Assembly: GCA_009711805.1 (NCBI GenBank) | Contig: VEMX01000028.1 | Location: forward strand, 1 to 59,306 | Source of the DNA: Balneolaceae bacterium | GTDB lineage: Bacteria > Bacteroidota > Rhodothermia > Balneolales > Balneolaceae | Reading direction: 5' to 3' | DNA length: 59,306 nucleotides | Shown: positions 54,281-59,306 of the stretch, one piece after another | Layout: each line of letters begins with the position of its first letter | How positions within the stretch are numbered: the first letter of the stretch is position 1 | Position numbers and translations under genes: made by a program | Notes under the pieces: generated by a model | The model's input: only the letters and a program-made list of their open reading frames with translations | What the model was told of the DNA's origin: nothing | Database searches by the model: none

Positions 54281-57200
54281 ATGAATATGAACATGAAGAC
54301 AACCACTAAACTTGTATTGTTAACCTTCTTTAGCTGTTTAGCAGTTACTGCTTTTGCTCAAGATGATTATGATCCTTCTGAGGAACGGTCAGATTTTGAT
54401 CAGCGTAAGAAATCCATCATGGATGGGAACTTGCTGAGAGCCACCTACCACAACACGGGGCATGCTGGACGCAGGGGCAGTTCCAGCCTGGATGAGCTGC
54501 TGTTCGAATATCCGCGAAATACAGGCAGGGACTACATGTATTTTATGAGTGTAATGATGGGGACGGTAGTACCAGACCAAAGCACCGAAGATCCCGATGA
54601 TCAGTTTTCTATAGTGGATGTTTCCTCTTATCGAACCAGCAGAGACGGGCGACAAAATTGGTCATTGAATCCTATTGAAGGATATGCCAGGGATGATGCA
54701 GATGAAATTGCCCGCAGTGACCGAGGTCCCGGATCACCCTTGGGGAATACCTGGCCAAATGTATGGCCCGACAAACTGAAAGAAGGTGGAGATGGATGGG
54801 CTGGATCATGGAATGGCTTTTTTGGGAGAGATCAGTTTAATGCCGATGTAGAGTTCTATTACAAAGCCGGAGACGACACCTATGTGCGCCACAGCAACAG
54901 CGGAAGATATCAACCGGATAAAACAGATCCATCCAGAGGAGGGCTTGGCTTTATCCTGGATACTCGCGTGTTAGCATGGTCTCAAACTCTTATCAACGCT
55001 ACTCATTTTAATATTTTTGAAGTGACGAATGATGCTTCTTATGACTATGACCGGGTAGCCTTCGGCTTATGGATTGCCGATTTAATTGCCGGAAGCTCTA
55101 ATGGAGATAAACCTGAGTTTGATGATATTCGCGCCATCGCATACCTGACAGATATAGAACGAACCCCGGCTCCTTCCCATTTTGATGGCCCTAAAGGACA
55201 GATGGGAATTAGGTTCCTGGAAACCCCTGGAAATGGAACCGATGGTATTGATAATGACGGTGACAGTAATACGTACACCCCCTCTGATGCATTATACAAC
55301 CCCGATCATGTAGATTTGTATGCCCTGCTGCTGGAGCAAAACGGAGGCTTTTTCCCTACCGGAGCTGCAAGAGATTCGGTAATACCAGAGTTTACCATCA
55401 TAGATTTTGATGAGCGAACAATTAATGTAGGCGATAAGATTGTCCTGATTCAGGAAGATGATTCAAGAGTTATAACCACCTACGATGGCAGCCCATTTGT
55501 ATCGCAGGGAGTGGAGTACGACTTCGGCGGGAATTCCATACAGATAACAGAAAATATTTTACCGCAGTCCGATCCTGATTTTGGAGTACATATTGATGGG
55601 CTTGATAACGATTTTGATGGACTGATTGATGAAAATGTACCCAACCATCTCCAGAAACAGACATTCATCAATAATACATCAGTCACTATTGCGGTGCGGT
55701 ATATTAACTATCTCCACTTTGCTGAAGGAGATACGGTTCAGTCGGGAATGATAGTTAGTAATGGTGATATAAGGGAGCGGATGCAAAGTGACTCTGATTT
55801 CAACGAATTGGTAACGGAGACACATCAGGGGCGTTACCAAAATCATTTTACAAGTGCCCCCATGATAGATGAAGCAAGAGATGATTATTTCGACAATGAC
55901 AATGATTGGGAAGAAGCCCTGGATGATGTGGGTATACAGGGGAACCCCGATGTATTTAGTGAAGGACAAAATGACGGAGTAGCAACTTCCGGAGCAGGTA
56001 CTTCATTTCCGGGTGAACCTAATATTGATAAAACAGATGTAAGTGAAACAGATCTCATTGGTGTTTCCAGGGTTACCATTTTTGATGCAGGGGCCCTGCA
56101 GGTAAACCAAGATGCAGATATTTGGCTCTCATACTTAATTCCCGGAGAATTTGACCGCGAAGGAACGGTAGGCAAAGATTCGGATATCTTTGTTTCCTCC
56201 GGTTTATTCCCGCTGAAAAAAGGAGCCTCCGAACGATTTGCTGTCGCAGTTACAGCAGCACAAACCAAAAGCCAGACGGCTGAGGGTGATCGTAACCAGG
56301 TGAATGCCAACCTGAAACAGGCAAATGAAGCATACCAAGCCGATTATCAGTTTGCAGTAGCCCCAACGCCGCCTATAGTAACGGCCGTGGCAGAAGATGG
56401 AAAAGTAACACTCTACTGGGATACCAAGGCCGAAGAATCATTCGATCGGTACATAAACCGTATTACCGGTAATGGAAATGATTTTGAAGGATATAAAATA
56501 TACCGGGCTACCGATCAGGCATTTCAGGATGCATTCACTATTACCGATGCCAAAGGTAATCCTCAATTCTACCGTCCACTGGCAATTATTGATCGGGATA
56601 ATGCAATTAGCGGACTGCACCCGGTTCCCATCAATGGAGTGCAATTCGATATGGGAAGCAATACGGGATTGAAAAGATTCTTTGAAGACACCAATGTGGT
56701 GAATGGTCGCAGATACTACTATGCCGTTACAGCCTTCGACTATGGTCTCGAATTAGCTGGAATAGCACCATCCGAATCACCCATTCAGATAAGCAGAAAC
56801 CCGGATGGAAGTGTGATCCTGGGACAAAATGTAGTTGAAGTACGTCCCACCCGATCACAGGCAGGATATATTAGCCCCGATGATCCCCAGGCCACCATTA
56901 TTAAAGGGTCACCCGGGGGCTCGGTAACCGTGGATATTGTAGATCCCGAAGCGTTAATCCCGGATAACCTATACTCCGTTGCATTTGAAGATACGCTGAT
57001 TGATGGCGGTAATAACCCTGATACCCTGCAAACCAAGAACTTTAGCCTGGTTGATGTTACGGAAGGACGATCAGATACCCTGATTAGCAGGTCGGATAAT
57101 TTAAATGGGCAGAGCAATCCCATTACAGACGGTTTTATTGTTAATCTTCAGAATGAAGAAGAGTTCAAGCTAAACGAAGAACGCTCAGGTTGGCAATACG

Positions 57201-58099
57201 ATCATCCCCTGCCTCCGCACGGCTTGAGCTTTTCTACACAAGGGGCTCCCAAAGTTTCAGATTATAAGATAGAAATTGGGGAATCAGTGGGTTTCGGAAG
57301 CTCTACTGAGAAAGAAGTGGAAGTTTCATCGAATACCTTTGTTACGTTACCGGCAATAGACACTAACTTCAAAATAGTTAATACCTACACCGACGAAGAA
57401 ATCAATTATGCCTTTGGAGACTTAAACGTAGAAGGCTCATCCCAGCAACGCTGTGATCCCACAATACAGGCTCCTGACAATTATGAATCTCCGGCCCCCG
57501 GCGTGTTGTCTGCCGTATCCAGTTTTAACGGAAGATGTTCGGATGTGATTTTCTTTATTGAGGATTTCAGGGATACGAAAGACACCCTTACCTATAAAAT
57601 AGAACTGACCCCGGAAGTGTCTGAGAATTCTCTTACAACCTCAAATCCCCAGCCGGGCGATGAGCTTGAGATATTCATTACAAAACCGTTCTCCAGTAAC
57701 GATTTATTTCAATTCCGAATGGAGCCAGAGAACGTACCCAAAGTTGATGCCGATTCAGCCAAAAATGCGCTCGAGGATGTCCTTGTAATTCCCAACCCGT
57801 ACATCGTTTCCAATACCTATGAGGCGCGGACTACCCAAAATAACAAGCAACACAACAGAGAGCTTCACTTTACAGGGATTCCGGCTCCTTCAACACTGAG
57901 GATATTCACCGTGTCGGGAGTGCTGATCAGGGAAATCAATATCACAACGTCAGACCTTATTGGCGGGGAATATGGAGGTACCTATATATGGAATATGCTC
58001 AGCCGGGATAATCTGGAGATCTCATATGGAGTGTATATCTACCATATAAGCGCACCGGGAGTAGGGGAGAAAACAGGAAAGTTTGCAGTTATCAAATAA
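54281..58099 (+). CDS. Large secreted protein with FN3-like domain and T9SS-like C-terminus
   Basis: A 1272-residue exported protein. The signal peptide ends AVTAFAQ, and M5 (54293) is a possible start. Two calcium-loop-like repeats, DGIDNDGDSN (about 325-334) and DGLDNDFDGLIDEN (about 440-453), resemble thrombospondin type-3 loops. A fibronectin-III-like region starts near TPPIVTAVAEDGKVTLYWD (about 694-712). The C-terminal 90 residues (VIPNPYIVSN, STLRIFTVSGVLIREI, GVYIYHISAPG) form a FlgD/Por-type sorting-like domain, which implies type IX secretion. The ATG follows the receptor stop with no gap. Function is not recognised. Confidence 0.75.
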   Translation: MNMNMKTTTKLVLLTFFSCLAVTAFAQDDYDPSEERSDFDQRKKSIMDGNLLRATYHNTGHAGRRGSSSLDELLFEYPRNTGRDYMYFMSVMMGTVVPDQSTEDPDDQFSIVDVSSYRTSRDGRQNWSLNPIEGYARDDADEIARSDRGPGSPLGNTWPNVWPDKLKEGGDGWAGSWNGFFGRDQFNADVEFYYKAGDDTYVRHSNSGRYQPDKTDPSRGGLGFILDTRVLAWSQTLINATHFNIFEVTNDASYDYDRVAFGLWIADLIAGSSNGDKPEFDDIRAIAYLTDIERTPAPSHFDGPKGQMGIRFLETPGNGTDGIDNDGDSNTYTPSDALYNPDHVDLYALLLEQNGGFFPTGAARDSVIPEFTIIDFDERTINVGDKIVLIQEDDSRVITTYDGSPFVSQGVEYDFGGNSIQITENILPQSDPDFGVHIDGLDNDFDGLIDENVPNHLQKQTFINNTSVTIAVRYINYLHFAEGDTVQSGMIVSNGDIRERMQSDSDFNELVTETHQGRYQNHFTSAPMIDEARDDYFDNDNDWEEALDDVGIQGNPDVFSEGQNDGVATSGAGTSFPGEPNIDKTDVSETDLIGVSRVTIFDAGALQVNQDADIWLSYLIPGEFDREGTVGKDSDIFVSSGLFPLKKGASERFAVAVTAAQTKSQTAEGDRNQVNANLKQANEAYQADYQFAVAPTPPIVTAVAEDGKVTLYWDTKAEESFDRYINRITGNGNDFEGYKIYRATDQAFQDAFTITDAKGNPQFYRPLAIIDRDNAISGLHPVPINGVQFDMGSNTGLKRFFEDTNVVNGRRYYYAVTAFDYGLELAGIAPSESPIQISRNPDGSVILGQNVVEVRPTRSQAGYISPDDPQATIIKGSPGGSVTVDIVDPEALIPDNLYSVAFEDTLIDGGNNPDTLQTKNFSLVDVTEGRSDTLISRSDNLNGQSNPITDGFIVNLQNEEEFKLNEERSGWQYDHPLPPHGLSFSTQGAPKVSDYKIEIGESVGFGSSTEKEVEVSSNTFVTLPAIDTNFKIVNTYTDEEINYAFGDLNVEGSSQQRCDPTIQAPDNYESPAPGVLSAVSSFNGRCSDVIFFIEDFRDTKDTLTYKIELTPEVSENSLTTSNPQPGDELEIFITKPFSSNDLFQFRMEPENVPKVDADSAKNALEDVLVIPNPYIVSNTYEARTTQNNKQHNRELHFTGIPAPSTLRIFTVSGVLIREINITTSDLIGGEYGGTYIWNMLSRDNLEISYGVYIYHISAPGVGEKTGKFAVIK

Positions 58100-58106
58100 A
58101 GACAAC

Positions 58107-59123
58107 ATGAAGAATTTGAAGATCATATTAATCGCTGTTTTTGTCTTTGCGGGCGGAAATTATCAGGCCCAGGCTCAGCTCTCCAAGGTTGGTACTTCAG
58201 CGGCTGAATTTTTGAGAATACCTGTTGGTGCACGCTCTTCTGCCATGAGTGCGATGACTGCTACAGTAAATGATGCCTCGGCCATGTTTTGGAATCCAGC
58301 CGGGCTTGCCAATGTCCAGAATAATGAAGTGATGATAGAGTACACGGATTGGTTTTTGGATCTCAACCATTCGTATGTAGGACTGGCCGTTCCCACTAAA
58401 AAAGGAGTGGCAGGTATAAGTGTGGTGGCATTGTCGATGGGAGAGTTTGAAGAAACCACTGTTCAGGCACAAGGTAAAACCGGTCGGAATTTTAATGCTT
58501 ATTCGGTTTCCTTAGGGGCTTCTTACGCCCAATACCTGATTCCCGAGTTTACTATAGGGGGCAGTATTAAGTTCATCTATGAAAAGATATTCAACAGTTC
58601 TGCATCTACTGTAGCCTTTGATGTAGGAACTATATATACCACGCCTTTTGATGATATAAAATTTGGAGTAAGTATTACCAACGCGGGTTCCAAACTGCAA
58701 CTGGATGGGGATGATCTGCTGATACCATCCGATCCTGACCCCGACGGGGAAGGTAATTATGAACCCGATGCAAAACGCGCTACCAATGCATACAACATCC
58801 CGTTAATGCTGAAATTGGGACTGGCGTGGGATGCCGTCGACAATAAGAATATGAGAGCTACTTTGACCCTGGATGGCAACAGTCCGTCCAATAACGTTCA
58901 AAGTATTAGTGTGGGAGGAGAAATTGGCCTGCTGAACGATCGGGTAATGATTCGTGGAGGAGTACCCTATATAGGCCAGGACGATAAAACCGAAAAATTC
59001 AATGCCGGCTTGGGTTTCGACTATAAGCTCGAAAACAATTTTCGGTTGGGTATTAACTATAGTTACCACAGCTATAAATACCTCAGTGATGTAAACAAAA
59101 TAAGCCTGCAGATTCATTTTTAA
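58107..59123 (+). CDS. PorV/PorQ-family outer-membrane protein
   Basis: About 338 residues from ATG 58107, which gives a proper signal peptide (MKNLKIILIAVFVFAGGNYQ...AQAQ). A longer TTG frame at 58083 would overlap the preceding gene. It is an FadL-like barrel with the family's opening VGTSAAEFLRIPVGARSSAM and DASAMFWNPAGLAN, ending ISLQIHF. PorV proteins shuttle type IX secretion substrates to their surface anchor. The gene directly upstream encodes a candidate substrate, so the pairing is coherent. The core T9SS genes are not in the window. Confidence 0.85.
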   Translation: MKNLKIILIAVFVFAGGNYQAQAQLSKVGTSAAEFLRIPVGARSSAMSAMTATVNDASAMFWNPAGLANVQNNEVMIEYTDWFLDLNHSYVGLAVPTKKGVAGISVVALSMGEFEETTVQAQGKTGRNFNAYSVSLGASYAQYLIPEFTIGGSIKFIYEKIFNSSASTVAFDVGTIYTTPFDDIKFGVSITNAGSKLQLDGDDLLIPSDPDPDGEGNYEPDAKRATNAYNIPLMLKLGLAWDAVDNKNMRATLTLDGNSPSNNVQSISVGGEIGLLNDRVMIRGGVPYIGQDDKTEKFNAGLGFDYKLENNFRLGINYSYHSYKYLSDVNKISLQIHF

Positions 59124-59153
59124 TCATAACAATAACGTTAAATAATACTCAAC

Positions 59154-59306
59154 ATGAAGAAAGCTACAAAGTTACTGACTTGTTTGGCCCTGCTTTTGTT
59201 TGGAGGGATGGCGACTTCTGTGTTTGCTCAGAGCGATACGTTAGACGTTACCTTTAAGGTAAATATGTCTACCGCCCCTGATACGATAAATGCAGATAGC
59301 TACACC
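59154..59306 (+). CDS. Secreted protein, N-terminal part (runs off window)
   Basis: 51 codons to the window edge. It has a signal peptide MKKATKLLTCLALLLFGG...SVFAQ followed by DTLDVTFKVNMSTAPD. The VTFKVNMS strand opens beta-sandwich, starch-binding-like modules in other secreted proteins of this group. It lies 30 bp after the PorV gene and is likely in the same operon. Too short for a firm family. Confidence 0.7.
   Translation, partial: MKKATKLLTCLALLLFGGMATSVFAQSDTLDVTFKVNMSTAPDTINADSYT

Noticed and set aside
1-59306. tRNA, rRNA, riboswitch or prophage modules
   Set aside because: Reading both strands gave no cloverleaf, rRNA or recognised riboswitch core, and no capsid, terminase or integrase genes. 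A tRNAscan/Infernal run would settle the RNA part.

Overview
The window looks like a chromosomal segment of a Gram-negative member of the Bacteroidota-related (FCB) bacteria, most likely Balneolota/Rhodothermota. This is inferred from gene content: a PorV/PorQ-family outer-membrane protein, a SusC-like TonB receptor with a carboxypeptidase-regulatory domain, a large secreted protein with a type IX secretion-like C-terminus, TAnnTTTG-type promoter cores, a lycopene cyclase and several YceI/beta-barrel envelope proteins. No rRNA, tRNA, CRISPR array or prophage structural genes were seen.

Layout. 1-1000: the start of an IS3-type transposase gene abuts a secreted Ig-like protein that it probably truncates. 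1305-4426: a complete dTDP-L-rhamnose operon in the order rmlA-rmlD-rmlC-rmlB. 4513-7300: an EVE-domain protein, then a translationally coupled trio (double-domain dCTP deaminase, small BFD-like [2Fe-2S] protein, RsmE). 7300-16600: metabolic genes (lycopene cyclase + nitrilase, threonine aldolase, ArgD, NTF2-like and AlkZ-related proteins) separated by repeat-rich spacers. These hold two nearly identical 236-bp TTAA-bounded MITE-like elements, a REP doublet and a broken hydrolase. 16600-18800: an A+T-rich three-gene cassette (small cysteine-rich secreted protein, propeller lipoprotein, membrane-anchored thioredoxin-like protein). 18957-21137: tex. 21403-25093: two YceI proteins, a porin-like barrel and a GIY-YIG gene between 236-bp direct repeats. 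25097-38000: housekeeping genes (histidinol-phosphatase-like, uvrC, sigma/anti-sigma, parA/parB, LOG protein, TPR protein, transketolase), plus a probably dead M1-type aminopeptidase. 38010-49337: an RsbU-type phosphatase, adenosine deaminase, polA, a CPBP protease, small conserved proteins, tandem rhomboids and ispG. 49624-59306: an envelope/secretion operon (PpiC/SurA-type lipoprotein, TonB receptor, 1272-aa secreted protein, PorV-like protein and the start of another secreted protein).

Most striking signal. The last 93 bp of tex (30 codons plus stop) occur twice in direct orientation, at 18957-19049 in the intact gene and at 16258-16350 as a detached fragment. Exactly between them lies the three-gene cassette. 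This is the geometry left by integration of an element into a gene's 3' end with regeneration of that end. No integrase is visible, so the mechanism is open. The cassette resembles the poorly understood NVEALA peptide / 6-bladed propeller / redoxin neighbourhoods of Bacteroidota and is the best candidate here for an undescribed system.

Other points of interest are two hairpin-repeat families with compensatory stem changes, a likely AUU start codon on a yceI gene, and an M1-peptidase homologue whose HExxH motif is replaced by RGIAA.
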